NCBI RefSeq assembly: GCF_009755355.1
Contig: NZ_WQLB01000004.1
Coordinates: forward strand, 1 to 64,000
Direction: 5' to 3'
Length of the DNA: 64,000 nucleotides
Source of the DNA: Deinococcus arboris
Lineage (GTDB): Bacteria > Deinococcota > Deinococci > Deinococcales > Deinococcaceae
The notes beneath the pieces are model-generated. The model searched no databases, had not been told where the DNA came from, and saw only the letters and a list, made by a program, of their open reading frames with translations. A program made the translations under genes and the position numbers. Below, piece after piece: positions 1 through 9,634 of this stretch. How positions within the stretch are numbered: the first letter of the stretch is position 1; each line of letters opens with the position of its first letter.

Positions 1-14
1 TAAGCAACAGAAAA

Positions 15-40
15 AGGCCGGGCTACGACGCGCCCGGCCT
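15..40 (-). terminator. Intrinsic terminator of the PrcB-like gene
   Basis: Perfect 9-bp inverted repeat (15-23 with 32-40, arm AGGCCGGGC). Read on the minus strand it is followed by a run of five T (11-15 on plus). It lies 16 bases past the stop codon of the minus-strand lipoprotein gene. Confidence 0.8.
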
Positions 41-56
41 CTCTCGTTGTCAACCT

Positions 57-1145
57 TTACCGGTCGTTGCCCGTCCCAGTCGTCAGGGGCTGGCCGCGCT
101 CGTCCACCAGCGTCACGCGGGTGTAGGTGCCCGGCACGCGAATGATGGTGTAGGGGCTCGTAATGACCTGCGTGGTCAGGCTGCCTTCGGCGGGTGCCCC
201 CACACGCACGGTCACGGTCAGGGTGCCAGTGTTGGCGCTGACGCCCGTCACGCGAACGCTATAGCCGCCTGTGGCCCGCTGGCCCAGGAAGATGCCCACA
301 ACGGTGTTGCCACTCAGGGCGCTGGTGACGGCGGCCGGGACGCTGCTCAGCCCAGCCTGAGCATACAGAGAGGCGACCGCAGCGGCGCCGGAAGCCACCT
401 GAGCCCCTGCAGTTGTGACGCGGGCCTGCGTACCACTGGTCAGTTCGGTAAAGGTCAAGCGGGTGCCTCCTGGGGTGGTGGGCGTTGGGGTAGACGGGGT
501 GCCGCCCGTCGGCAGGGCCGTGACCGCGACGTTGGGCAGAATGTAGAGCCCAGTGCGCAGGTATTCCGAGGGCGCCGGCTCGACGGTCAGGGGCGCGTCG
601 GGAAGGCTGGTGCTGCTCAGGACGGCCACCGCCAGATTGCCCTGGCCCAGCAATTCGCTTCCCAGCGCCCGCGCCTCCTCGGGGGTGAGCGAGCCGGCAC
701 CCGTCAGCCCTTCCACGGGCGTCCCTGAAACCGTACCCTGCACGCCACTGAGTTTCAGCCAGGTCCGGCCATCGGTGTAATACACCGCGCTCAGGCTGGC
801 GCCAGGCTGAGGCGTGACCGAAAACAGGCCGCTGGGCGCGCGGGTCACGCTCAGCTTCTGGGCGGTCACTGTGGTGGGCAGGCGGTAGGTGGCCTGGCCA
901 TTGACACTGAGGGTGCCGGGCAGGGCCAGGCCGCCACTGGCCTGGGCGCGCAGGTCAGCGGTCACGCCGCCCAGTTTGACGCTGGTCTGGGCGCCGCCCT
1001 GCGGTGCACCGTAGACCCAGACGACCCGCTCCTGGGTGCCACCGTACAGCAGCGCCTCGTGAACCCGGAGATTGCTGGGGCCGGACATGGTGCAGGCGCT
1101 CAGGCCAGCGGTGAGCAGGAGGAAAGGCACAACCTTTGTCTTCAT
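57..1145 (-). CDS. PrcB-domain lipoprotein
   Basis: Exported lipoprotein of 362 residues. The N-terminus is a lipoprotein signal with lipobox LSAC (Cys18). The middle is beta-rich, followed by a Pro/Thr/Gly linker near residues 215-230. The last ~110 residues match the PrcB C-terminal domain pattern (GGYSV core, then a PGTYTRV-like strand), a domain first named in the Treponema dentilisin protease complex and common in uncharacterised bacterial lipoproteins. The role here is unknown; binding or inhibition of a protease is only an inference. The start at 1145 is preferred over an upstream ATG because it gives a proper signal peptide and sits 7 nt after a TAAGCT -10 box (1153-1158), a leaderless arrangement. 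It is monocistronic with its own terminator. Confidence 0.8.
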   Translation of the reverse strand: MKTKVVPFLLLTAGLSACTMSGPSNLRVHEALLYGGTQERVVWVYGAPQGGAQTSVKLGGVTADLRAQASGGLALPGTLSVNGQATYRLPTTVTAQKLSVTRAPSGLFSVTPQPGASLSAVYYTDGRTWLKLSGVQGTVSGTPVEGLTGAGSLTPEEARALGSELLGQGNLAVAVLSSTSLPDAPLTVEPAPSEYLRTGLYILPNVAVTALPTGGTPSTPTPTTPGGTRLTFTELTSGTQARVTTAGAQVASGAAAVASLYAQAGLSSVPAAVTSALSGNTVVGIFLGQRATGGYSVRVTGVSANTGTLTVTVRVGAPAEGSLTTQVITSPYTIIRVPGTYTRVTLVDERGQPLTTGTGNDR

Positions 1146-1453
1146 GGTGCCCAGCTTAAGAACTGCGCCTGATGAGGGCCTGAACCGCACCTTGACGAAA
1201 TGCAGAGGCTAGGGCAAAAGAGGGATGGGAGACCTGTTTCGCCTAACTCTCACCGCGAATCCTAGAGCGACTGAGGGAAAGGCCGTCAATCACCTTGAGG
1301 CGAATGCAGTGAGTCTCTGCACCAGAGAGCAGCGGCAGTGGAACCCTCGGGCGCCTTTAGAGTGGAACTGGCCGCCACTTCAGAAAGAAATAGGCCTGGG
1401 AGCGGCACGACGATCAAGACGCCACTGCCTTTATTGATTCTTCCCCGCCGCTC

Positions 1454-2560
1454 TTACAGAGTCTCGACCTGTTGCGCGCCCAGAAACGTCCGGTAGCGTT
1501 CGAGTTCGCGGGTCAGGCCCCGGACAAACGTGGCGGTGCGGCGCACACCGGGGACCAGCCCCACCTCGGCCTGCAGGGTCTCGCCCTTGACCTGAAGATT
1601 GGCCCAGCCCACCGCCCGCTCGGCTTGAAAGACGGGCAAGGCGTAGTACCCCATGACCCGCTTGGGCGCGGGCGTGTATGCCTCGAAACGGTAGGTCCAG
1701 CCCTGCAGATGGGTAAAGCGCCGCCGGTCCCACACCAACGGGTCAAACGGGCCCACAATCCGCACGCCGCTGGGCGCCGGACCGTCCAGTGACAGGCCCG
1801 CAGGCCAGACATACCGCACGCCGTCTATCTGCCCGCGGCCCAGGTCTTCTTTCACAGCCTGACGAAAGGCCCCCTTAAGCGCACCGTGCAAGTGCGGGAA
1901 GCCGAAATGCGACAGGTTGACCAGATAGCTCAGGCTGGCTTCGGGCAGGGGACCATACAGGGCAGCCAGCAGCTGCACGGCCCCGTGCAGGCGCTCGGAT
2001 TCTGGGAGGGGTGAATGCCGCAGAGCCGCCAGATGAGGCGCGGGACCGTACACCCGGACCCCACCGTCACGGCGCACCACCCGGACCTCACCCTGACGGT
2101 GCAGGGTCTCCAGGGCGCGGGTGGTCGCACTGGACTGGCCGCCCCAGGCATTCACCGTGGCCCCCTGGCCCAGGCGCGCGGCGACCTCGCGCGGGTGCCA
2201 TTCGGTCTGTTCCTCACCAGCCAGCACCAGGGCCCGGACCTCTTCAACCAGCCCTGGGTGCGCCTGCATGACGCGGGTCACGACTTCACGCGGGTGCAAC
2301 AGCGCCTGCAACCGCCGGGGCATGAACCCGTAGTTGGGCAGCATATCTTCTTCGATATCCAGGGTGGGATACAGCCGTTCCAGGTCACCCGCACGGTAGC
2401 CCGGCACACGCGCCATCAGCGTCAGGTCCTGGGCACGCGCGGGCGCCCGGATAGGGTCGGCCTGCACGAAGCCCATGTGGTTTAGCGCGGTCTGCACGTC
2501 CGGCTGCGGCGCCAGCGTGGCCAGCGCAGCGGCCCGCAGCGTGGCCAGGGTGGGGGTCAT
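1454..2560 (-). CDS. YcaQ/AlkZ-type DNA glycosylase (winged-helix)
   Basis: Protein of 368 residues of the HTH_42 family (E. coli YcaQ, Streptomyces AlkZ), monofunctional glycosylases that excise bulky N7-alkylated purines and unhook interstrand crosslinks. The catalytic Q-x-D motif is visible as Gln33-Ala34-Asp35 in a GFVQADPIR context; the Q-x-D form is the YcaQ type rather than the Q-x-Q AlkZ type. Downstream winged-helix regions and a GPFDPLVWDR motif are also typical of the family. The start at 2560 lies 7 nt after a TACGCT -10 box (2568-2573), so it is probably leaderless. The family assignment is firm; substrate specificity is inferred. It would fit the DNA-repair profile of a Deinococcus. 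Confidence 0.85.
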   Translation of the reverse strand: MTPTLATLRAAALATLAPQPDVQTALNHMGFVQADPIRAPARAQDLTLMARVPGYRAGDLERLYPTLDIEEDMLPNYGFMPRRLQALLHPREVVTRVMQAHPGLVEEVRALVLAGEEQTEWHPREVAARLGQGATVNAWGGQSSATTRALETLHRQGEVRVVRRDGGVRVYGPAPHLAALRHSPLPESERLHGAVQLLAALYGPLPEASLSYLVNLSHFGFPHLHGALKGAFRQAVKEDLGRGQIDGVRYVWPAGLSLDGPAPSGVRIVGPFDPLVWDRRRFTHLQGWTYRFEAYTPAPKRVMGYYALPVFQAERAVGWANLQVKGETLQAEVGLVPGVRRTATFVRGLTRELERYRTFLGAQQVETL

Positions 2561-2612
2561 GCGGGGCAGCGTAGCAAACATAGAGGCGGTGGGCAGGACG
2601 TAGAAAAAAGAA

Positions 2613-2637
2613 GAGGCCGGGCACTTGGCCCAGCCTC
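2613..2637 (-). terminator. Terminator of the ferritin-like gene
   Basis: 10-bp stem with one mismatch (2613-2622 with 2628-2637, loop ACTTG), followed on the minus strand by TTCTTTTTT (complement of 2604-2612). A second, T-less hairpin (2682-2690 with 2704-2712, arm TGGGGGAGG) lies nearer the stop codon and may protect the mRNA 3' end. Confidence 0.7.
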
Positions 2638-2719
2638 CTTGTGTGGAGCGGTTTGCCCAGCAGGGGCGCCCGCCCACAGTGTGGGGGAGGTGTCACGCCT
2701 GGCCCTCCCCCAGCCCTTC

Positions 2720-3625
2720 TTACTTGATGGTCCCGTTCAGGCCATTGGGGTAGAAGCCGCCCTTGCTGGCGCCGGGGGCCAGGTAGACGATATTCAGGAC
2801 CTCGCGGGTGGTACGGGGGTAAGCCACGCCGTTGCGGTCCGCCGGGGCGAACACAGCCATGCCAGCGGCGTCCGTCAGACCAGCGTCTTTCATGCCGCCC
2901 ACCTTGCCGCGCAGGCTGCTGATGGCCTGCACGACCTGACCCACGTACAGCCCGGCCGCCGCCGTCACCTGACGCTGCTGATACAGCATGGTGCGGATGG
3001 CGCCGCCGTGGTAAGCCTCCACCGCCAGAATGCCGGCCGCCGCTTGCAGGTACGCCGGATTGGTGATCAGGGTGGCCGCGCCGTTGTAGGCCGTGACCCC
3101 CACATCCTCAAAAATAAAGGCGCCGTGCAGGAAGAACAGGTCGTTCAGGTAAGGGTTGAAGCCGGTGATCTTGCCGCCCGACGCTGCGTTTCCGGCGGCC
3201 CGGAAAGCCCCGTTGAGGTCCAGCACCGGGCGGGGGGCGGCTGCCTTGCCCAGCGCGCCGTGCAGGAACTTCACATGCTGCAACTCGTCCTCGGCAATGT
3301 CGCGGGCCAGCGCCTGCACATTGGCGTCCTTAAACTGCATGCCGCGGTCCTGATCCAGCCCTGTCGGGAGCAGGATGTTGGCGCCGCCGCCGATGGCGCG
3401 CAGTTCCTTGATCCGGCCCACAGCCGCCAGGTAGAAGGCCGCTTCCAGATATTCGAGGTTCAGGGCGAAGTTCAGCACGTCGGCGTCAATATTCTTGGCG
3501 GGCGCGGCGACGGCGGCCCCACCCAGCCCCAGCGCGGCGGTCCCCAGGCCCACTTTGCCCAGCAGGCCCAGCGCAGCGCGGCGGTTCAGAGCAGAATCGG
3601 GGACAGGCAGCATTTGGTCAGACAT
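2720..3625 (-). CDS. Ferritin-like (desiccation-related) Tat-exported protein
   Basis: Protein of 301 residues. The N-terminus carries a twin-arginine pair ([10 protein letters not shown]) followed by a hydrophobic Gly/Ala stretch, suggesting Tat export. The rest matches the Ferritin_2 / desiccation-related family (helical bundle beginning near [15 protein letters not shown], later [14 protein letters not shown]), related to plant PCC13-62 proteins and common in Deinococcus. Whether it binds metal is not known; Glu and His residues that could serve are present in the first two helices. The start at 3625 is chosen because an AAGGAG ribosome site lies just upstream; an ATG 18 codons earlier is not preceded by one. 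It is transcribed divergently from the HIT gene. Confidence 0.8.
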   Translation of the reverse strand: MSDQMLPVPDSALNRRAALGLLGKVGLGTAALGLGGAAVAAPAKNIDADVLNFALNLEYLEAAFYLAAVGRIKELRAIGGGANILLPTGLDQDRGMQFKDANVQALARDIAEDELQHVKFLHGALGKAAAPRPVLDLNGAFRAAGNAASGGKITGFNPYLNDLFFLHGAFIFEDVGVTAYNGAATLITNPAYLQAAAGILAVEAYHGGAIRTMLYQQRQVTAAAGLYVGQVVQAISSLRGKVGGMKDAGLTDAAGMAVFAPADRNGVAYPRTTREVLNIVYLAPGASKGGFYPNGLNGTIK

Positions 3626-3848
3626 GAGAACTCCTTGAGACAGAGGCACCCCTGAACGCTGCCGGCGTGGCAGGTCCACTGTGGGGCCAAGAGGTCGGGA
3701 AACAGGGCCTCACCACGCCGGAGCGGGGTGGGCGGCTTGACATCAGGCTGTATGCAGCCGGGTGCCAAGTGGATTGCCGGTGATGCAATTCTAAAGTTCA
3801 GGTGAAGAGAAGCGGCCCACCCTTACCAGCCTGGGTAGAGTGAAGGGC

Positions 3849-4184
3849 ATGACAGCCCCGACCCTCTTTGAGCGCATCATTGCCCGCGACTTGCCCAGCG
3901 AGATTGTCTACGAGGACGAGCGGTACATCGCCATCTGCGACATTGCCCCCAAGGCGCCCATTCATCTGCTGGTCATCCCGAAAAAGGTCACAGCCCGCCT
4001 GGACGACATCACCGACACGGCCGAACTGGGCGACCTGTGGCAAACCGCTATCAAGGTGGCGCGGCAACACGCGCAGGATTACCGCCTGGTCGTGAATTGC
4101 GGCGAGGGCGGCGGCCAGGTGGTCTTCCATACCCATATTCATGTGCTGGCCGGCTGGGACGGCGCCCCGGAGAGCGACACCTGA
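3849..4184 (+). CDS. HIT-family nucleotide-binding hydrolase
   Basis: Small cytoplasmic histidine-triad protein of 111 residues, the Hint branch of nucleoside phosphoramidase/AMP-lysine hydrolases. The triad HTHIH is at residues 94-98, close to the C-terminus as usual, and the [17 protein letters not shown] start is characteristic. The ATG at 3849 is 7 nt after a TAGAGT box (3836-3841), so translation is probably leaderless; a GTG three codons earlier is the alternative. Its stop codon overlaps the next gene's start by one base (TGATG), so the HAD hydrolase is translationally coupled. Confidence 0.9.
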   Translation: MTAPTLFERIIARDLPSEIVYEDERYIAICDIAPKAPIHLLVIPKKVTARLDDITDTAELGDLWQTAIKVARQHAQDYRLVVNCGEGGGQVVFHTHIHVLAGWDGAPESDT

Positions 4185-4876
4185 TGACTCTGCCTTTTGA
4201 CGCTGTGCTGTTTGACCTGGACGGTGTGCTGGTGGACACCGAGGCGCTGATTGGTACCCTGTGGGCCGATATTTTTGCTGGACAGGGCCTGAATCTCAGC
4301 GCCCCGGACATCACGCGCCTGACTTCTGGACAGCGCTTCGAGGGCGTTTTGAAAGCCCTGGAAGAGGGGCGGGGCTGGAAGGCCCCCGAAGATTTTCTGC
4401 CGCTGCTGAACAGCCGCTTTGACGCCGCCTTTGACCATGTGCCGCCGCTTGAGGGCGCCGCTGACACCTTGCAGGCACTGGAGGCGGCTGGCGTGCCCTT
4501 TGCCGTTGCCAGCAACAGCGAGCGCCACCGCCTGCAGCTGAAACTACGCGGCGCAGGACTGGACGAGGTGCTGGCCGGGCGGGCCTACGACCCCGCACAT
4601 GTGGGCGGGCGGGGTAAACCGCAGCCAGAACTGTACCTGTACGCCGCCGGGCAACTGGGCGCCCACCCCAGCCGCTGCCTGGTCATTGAGGACAGCGTGC
4701 CAGGCGCGGCTGCGGGCCTGGCAGCGGGCATGACCGTCTGGGGTCTGCTGGCCGGCGGCCATATTCTGCCGGAGGACGAGGCGCGGCTGCGCGAGCTGGG
4801 CGTGGCACGCCTGCTGCATTCGCACCAGGACCTGCGTGCAGCATTGGGCCTGAGCCCGGTAGAAGCACAGAGGTAA
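4184..4876 (+). CDS. HAD-superfamily phosphatase / phosphoglucomutase-like
   Basis: Protein of 230 residues, HAD subfamily IA. Motif I is FDLDGVLVD (nucleophile Asp11 and acid/base Asp13), motif II is the ASNS segment near residue 107, and motifs III/IV are GKPQPELY and VIEDS. A helical cap domain lies between motifs I and II. The closest relatives are beta-phosphoglucomutase or phosphoglycolate-type enzymes, and the substrate cannot be deduced. It overlaps the HIT gene by one base. Confidence 0.85.
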   Translation: MTLPFDAVLFDLDGVLVDTEALIGTLWADIFAGQGLNLSAPDITRLTSGQRFEGVLKALEEGRGWKAPEDFLPLLNSRFDAAFDHVPPLEGAADTLQALEAAGVPFAVASNSERHRLQLKLRGAGLDEVLAGRAYDPAHVGGRGKPQPELYLYAAGQLGAHPSRCLVIEDSVPGAAAGLAAGMTVWGLLAGGHILPEDEARLRELGVARLLHSHQDLRAALGLSPVEAQR

Positions 4877-4943
4877 CCTGGCCGGCGGCCTCCCCTCTGG
4901 CCTGCCACTTGACTTCAAAGTCTACATATGTTGTTTATAGGAC

Positions 4944-5258
4944 ATGCCTCCTCGTCCTTACAGCAGTCCGCCCACGCGCGCCGTCCTGGCCGCCCTGCAA
5001 GCCCAGTATCCCGCCCACACCTACGGCTACGACCTGAGCAAGGCCACAGGGCTGAAAAGTGGCACCCTCTACCCCCTCCTCCAGCGCCTGCACGAGCAAG
5101 GTTATCTGGACGCCGAGTGGCAGGACTCGCCCCATCCGGGCAAGCCGCCGCGCCACATCTACCGCCTGACGGCGAGGGGGCTGGACCTGGCCCGCGAACG
5201 CCAGAACGAAGTCGCCCGACCGACCCGCGTTACTAAAGCCAAAGGAGCGCTGACATGA
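4944..5258 (+). CDS. PadR-family transcriptional regulator
   Basis: Winged-helix regulator of 104 residues. The PadR signature is clear: a helix-turn-helix with YGYDLSKATGLKSGTLYPLLQRLHEQG, then the wing with GKPPRHIYRLTARG. There is no C-terminal dimer domain beyond the usual helix, so it is a short PadR-s2 type. It overlaps the next membrane-protein gene by 4 bp (ATGA), an arrangement typical of PadR genes controlling adjacent membrane proteins. A TTGACT -35-like box (4909-4914) and the small palindrome ACATATGT (4924-4931) lie just upstream and may be promoter and operator; this is inference. Confidence 0.9.
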   Translation: MPPRPYSSPPTRAVLAALQAQYPAHTYGYDLSKATGLKSGTLYPLLQRLHEQGYLDAEWQDSPHPGKPPRHIYRLTARGLDLARERQNEVARPTRVTKAKGALT

Positions 5259-5746
5259 CCCCTGAGGACTGGAAAGCTGGGATGACCAATGAGGCGGACA
5301 GTGTGAATGACGCCGCGTGGTCGCAGGACACCGTGCGGGCGGCGCGGCACCTGCGGCCCCGAACCCTGTGGCGGGATTTTGTGGCCACCAGCGGCGCCGT
5401 GATTGGCCTGGCTCTGCCACTGGCGGCGGGTCTGTGGTTCCTGCCGGGCCACCCCAGCAGTGAGCAAGTGGCCTGGTTCAACCTGAACGCCGTGGTGTTC
5501 ACCCTGGTGGCCGGGGCCATTGTGGGGGCAGGCCAGGTCCGTTGGCGCATGGCTCTGGCTGCGTTCGCGCTGTTTCCGCTGTGGTTCTGGCTGCTGCTGG
5601 CCTGTGCCCAGACCTTCCTTAGCTGGACGGGCGCCGCCCTGAGCCTCAGCAGCACCCTGCTGCTTGGCCCTGGGGTGCCGCTGCTCGCCTGGCTGGGCGG
5701 CGCTTCCTGGCGCCTGGCCCGCCCTGCGCACCGGAGGCTTACATGA
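5255..5746 (+). CDS. PadR-linked four-helix membrane protein, paralogue 1
   Basis: Membrane protein of 163 residues, not recognised as a named family. The first ~40 residues are cytoplasmic-looking and carry a motif shared with the next gene (W..GM.NEA.SV.D..WSQ.T..AAR.LRPR). Four hydrophobic segments follow, near residues 45-65, 73-93, 95-115 and 122-150. It overlaps padR by 4 bp and the next gene by 4 bp, so the three are one transcription unit. By analogy with other PadR-linked membrane genes it may respond to envelope stress or toxic compounds; no direct evidence exists here. Confidence 0.75.
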   Translation: MTPEDWKAGMTNEADSVNDAAWSQDTVRAARHLRPRTLWRDFVATSGAVIGLALPLAAGLWFLPGHPSSEQVAWFNLNAVVFTLVAGAIVGAGQVRWRMALAAFALFPLWFWLLLACAQTFLSWTGAALSLSSTLLLGPGVPLLAWLGGASWRLARPAHRRLT

Positions 5747-6312
5747 CCCCCGACGAATGGACAGCCGGCATGGAGAACGAGGCGGCAAGTGTTGGGGACC
5801 CCAGGTGGTCGCAGGAAACACGGCAGGCCGCGCGGCTACGGCCACGACCACTGGTTCAGCAGGTGCTGGTCTACGGCAGCTTCCTTGTTGCCCTGGGCTT
5901 TCTCAACACGCTCCTGATGGACAGCGCCCTGCGGTTTTCCGTACTTCAGCAGCACAACACCCTGGGCAGATGGGCCATAAACACCCTGCATTACCCTGGC
6001 CTCATTGACCTGACGCATCTGCTGCTGCCAGCACTCTTCGTAGCGGCGCTGGCCACATTACGGTTTAGCCCCTTGACCCTGCTGACCATGAGCGCTTTGT
6101 CCTTCTTGCCCATGGAGGGCGGAGCCTGGCTGTATGCCCAGACACATGATCCTCTCTCCTACCAGACGCAAAGTGGAATAGAGCGGATCAATCTGGTGAG
6201 CTACACCGGGATAACAGCCCCCGCTTTCATCCTCTGGAACACGGCACTCATTGGCCTGGCCGCGTACTTGGGCCGGGGCTTTCGCCTGATGCTCACCCGG
6301 AGAGCACCGTGA
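5743..6312 (+). CDS. PadR-linked membrane protein, paralogue 2
   Basis: Membrane protein of 189 residues. Its N-terminal 38 residues are nearly the same as those of the preceding gene (MTPDEW.AGM.NEA.SV, then WSQET and LRPRP), but the hydrophobic part has diverged. About four membrane spans are visible (around residues 45-65, 85-105, 107-125 and 155-180). It starts inside the previous gene's last codons (ATGA overlap) and ends in a GTGA overlap with a broken third copy. Function is unknown. The shared N-terminus with changing membrane part suggests tandem duplication with the soluble motif under selection. Confidence 0.75.
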   Translation: MTPDEWTAGMENEAASVGDPRWSQETRQAARLRPRPLVQQVLVYGSFLVALGFLNTLLMDSALRFSVLQQHNTLGRWAINTLHYPGLIDLTHLLLPALFVAALATLRFSPLTLLTMSALSFLPMEGGAWLYAQTHDPLSYQTQSGIERINLVSYTGITAPAFILWNTALIGLAAYLGRGFRLMLTRRAP

Positions 6313-6383
6313 CTCACTACGACTGGAAGGCCGACATGAAGAACGAGGCCGCGAACGCAGTAAACCACGAACCACACGCCTGA
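6309..6383 (+). pseudogene. Truncated third copy of the PadR-linked gene family
   Basis: A GTG at 6309 overlaps the preceding stop codon (GTGA) exactly as in the other members, and opens a 24-codon frame whose product carries the family motif (DWKADMKNEAANAV) before a TGA at 6381. No hydrophobic part follows in frame. It is too small to be a functional member, so it is read as a remnant of a third tandem copy. Confidence 0.6.
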
Positions 6384-6703
6384 ATGCGCCTTTCGTGCAC
6401 CACCGATCTCTTCTGCAAGCAGCGCCGGCCTTCGCCTTCCTGAGCAGTGGCCTGGCACAAGGACGGCAGTTAGTCTGGGCCACCCACGCGCCCGACCAGC
6501 TGTAGAGAGGAATGCTGAGCGGAGGACTGACTTTCGGAGGCGTCAACAGGGATATGGGTGAGGACACCTCTGCTTCAGACCCAGCAAGCTGTCACCTGGC
6601 TGGGGACCGACGACCTGAGGGCAATCACGATTCTGCCTGTGCTGGCAGTGTGACCACATCTTTGCGTTTTCTGCTGCGTGCGCCTTGACCGCACAAAATC
6701 CAA
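6384..6703. other. Intergenic stretch with possible decayed coding sequence
   Basis: No supported gene. One plus-strand frame near 6423-6500 reads FAFLSSGLAQGRQLVWATHA before a stop. This could be residual coding sequence from the tandem family or an unrelated gene, but it has no start or ribosome site. Confidence 0.3.
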
Positions 6704-6730
6704 GGGCCGCCTGATGTTCCCAGGCGGCCC
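6704..6730 (-). terminator. Terminator of sdaAA
   Basis: Perfect 10-bp stem (GGGCCGCCTG at 6704-6713 with 6721-6730). On the minus strand it is followed by TTGGATTTT. It lies 18 bases downstream of the sdaAA stop. Confidence 0.75.
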
Positions 6731-6748
6731 GCACTGCTGTCTTCAGCT

Positions 6749-7639
6749 TTACGCCAGCGGTAACTCAATCATGCCGCCGGGGCCTTCCTTGTCCTTGCCT
6801 TCCATACGGGCGGTCACGGCCAGGCCGGTAGGCGTCTGGGCCAGGCCACCGTCGGCCGTCTCACGCAGGGCGACAGGCATCATGCGGCCCACCGAGGCCA
6901 TCGCGCCAATGACTTCATCAGGGGGAATAAAGGATTCCAGCTGCGCCAGAGCCAGTTGCGCGGCACTGACAGCATGCACAGCAAAAAAGGCGTTGCGGCT
7001 CACGCAGGGCACCTCCACGTACCCCCCCACGGGGTCGCACACCAGGCCAATGGTGTTCATCAGGGCCAGGCTGGCCGCGTGCACAGCCGCGCGGGGCGTG
7101 CCGCCCAGCAGCTCCACGACAGCGGCGGCGGCCATCGCAGCGCTGGAGCCGATTTCAGCCTGGCAGCCGCCCGCCGCGCCCGAAATAAACATGCGCTTGC
7201 TGATGGCCTTGCCAATTCCCGCCGCCAGAATCATGGGGTCTACCAGACGCTCATCGGGCAGCCCCAGATGGTCGGCCACGCCAATCAGGGCGCCGGGAAT
7301 AGTGCCCGCGCTGCCCGCCGTGGGCGCGGCCACGATACGCCCCATGCGGGCGTTTTCTTCGTTCACGGCCATGGCATACGCCTGCACGCGCTTGAGTAGA
7401 GGCGCATTTAGGGCGTCAGGGGCGTCCCACAGGCCCTTGGCGTTCCAGCCTACCATGCCGGTGATGCTCTTGGCGTCGCTCTCAAGGCCGCGCTCGATGC
7501 TGGCGCGCATCTCGCGGATACGGCGCAGCATCTCGGCGCGGATGTCGTCGGGGTTCAGGCCGGTTTCTTGACAGTCCTGGGCCAGCACCCACGCAGAGGC
7601 GGGAGCGGGGGCGTTCATCAGGTCATTCAGGGTCGTCAT
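6749..7639 (-). CDS. sdaAA: L-serine dehydratase, iron-sulfur type, alpha subunit
   Basis: Protein of 296 residues that together with SdaAB deaminates L-serine to pyruvate and ammonia in the cytosol. Family landmarks: [29 protein letters not shown], and the three cysteines expected to hold the 4Fe-4S cluster (Cys159, Cys201 in VCDPVGG, Cys212 in VPCVSRN). The length is normal for the stand-alone alpha subunit. The beta subunit gene is not adjacent; it lies about 20 kb away (27000-27665). A GAGG ribosome site precedes the ATG. It sits just downstream of hutH but has its own 120-bp upstream gap, so it is probably an independent transcript. Confidence 0.93.
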   Translation of the reverse strand: MTTLNDLMNAPAPASAWVLAQDCQETGLNPDDIRAEMLRRIREMRASIERGLESDAKSITGMVGWNAKGLWDAPDALNAPLLKRVQAYAMAVNEENARMGRIVAAPTAGSAGTIPGALIGVADHLGLPDERLVDPMILAAGIGKAISKRMFISGAAGGCQAEIGSSAAMAAAAVVELLGGTPRAAVHAASLALMNTIGLVCDPVGGYVEVPCVSRNAFFAVHAVSAAQLALAQLESFIPPDEVIGAMASVGRMMPVALRETADGGLAQTPTGLAVTARMEGKDKEGPGGMIELPLA

Positions 7640-7724
7640 GGAGGGGTCCTCGGGATAGAAAGGGCGTGAACAACGGGCCTTTCATGGTACGCGCCGCCCT
7701 CTGTGGCCGAATCAGGAACAGATG

Positions 7725-7746
7725 AAAACGTCCATACGCTTTGGAC
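7725..7746 (-). terminator. Possible terminator of the hut operon
   Basis: Short stem GTCCA/TGGAC (7730-7734 with 7742-7746), followed on the minus strand by GTTTTC, 16 bases past the hutH stop. The stem is short, so this is weak. Confidence 0.4.
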
Positions 7747-7761
7747 ACTAGAGGCTGAAGG

Positions 7762-9264
<1,503 letters not shown>

Positions 9265-9279
9265 GGGGAACCTCATCCT

Positions 9280-9601
9280 TCAGAGCGCCAACGAAACGTC
9301 TTTTGCAAGCGCTAGAGAGTTCTTCAGGAAATGAGCGGCTTCTCTACGCCAGTCATCAGGGAGTTCGGAGAGAGCCGCAGCGCCAGATAGCTTTTCCAAA
9401 GCCAGCTTCATTTCCGATTCGGTTAAATCGTGCTCAAAAGTCTGGAGAGCAGCCTGAGCGTTCAGATATTGGCGGCCATATCCCGCGCATCATCAGGTCG
9501 TTGATTGCCGCAGGGAGACAACCATTGCGTTCGTCATAACCATTGAAAGCCTCTACGTTCGAAGAAAGCTCACTCCAGTACAGAAGGCCGCCCTGTTCCA
9601 T
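9280..9601 (-). pseudogene. Frame-disrupted small gene inside the hut operon
   Basis: Between hutI and hutH a GAGGAAG ribosome site precedes an ATG at 9601. The first frame codes about 38 sensible residues (ending NDLMM near 9488) and then soon hits a stop. From about 9486, the frame shifted by one base continues as coding-like sequence (GYGRQYLNAQAALQTF, DLTESEMKLALEK, LPDDWRREAAHFLKNSLAL) to a TGA at 9280-9282. The region is 322 bases long, not a multiple of three, so a single-base indel, a programmed frameshift or a sequencing error splits a gene of about 106 residues. I do not recognise the family. Gaps of 33 and 15 bases to its neighbours place it in the operon. Confidence 0.55.
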
Positions 9602-9634
9602 CAACTGACTTCCTCAGCGCCTTTGAGACCACTC

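Noticed and set aside
1225..1437. 70-codon plus-strand frame between the PrcB and YcaQ genes
   Set aside because: No ribosome site, no leaderless -10 in position and no recognisable product.
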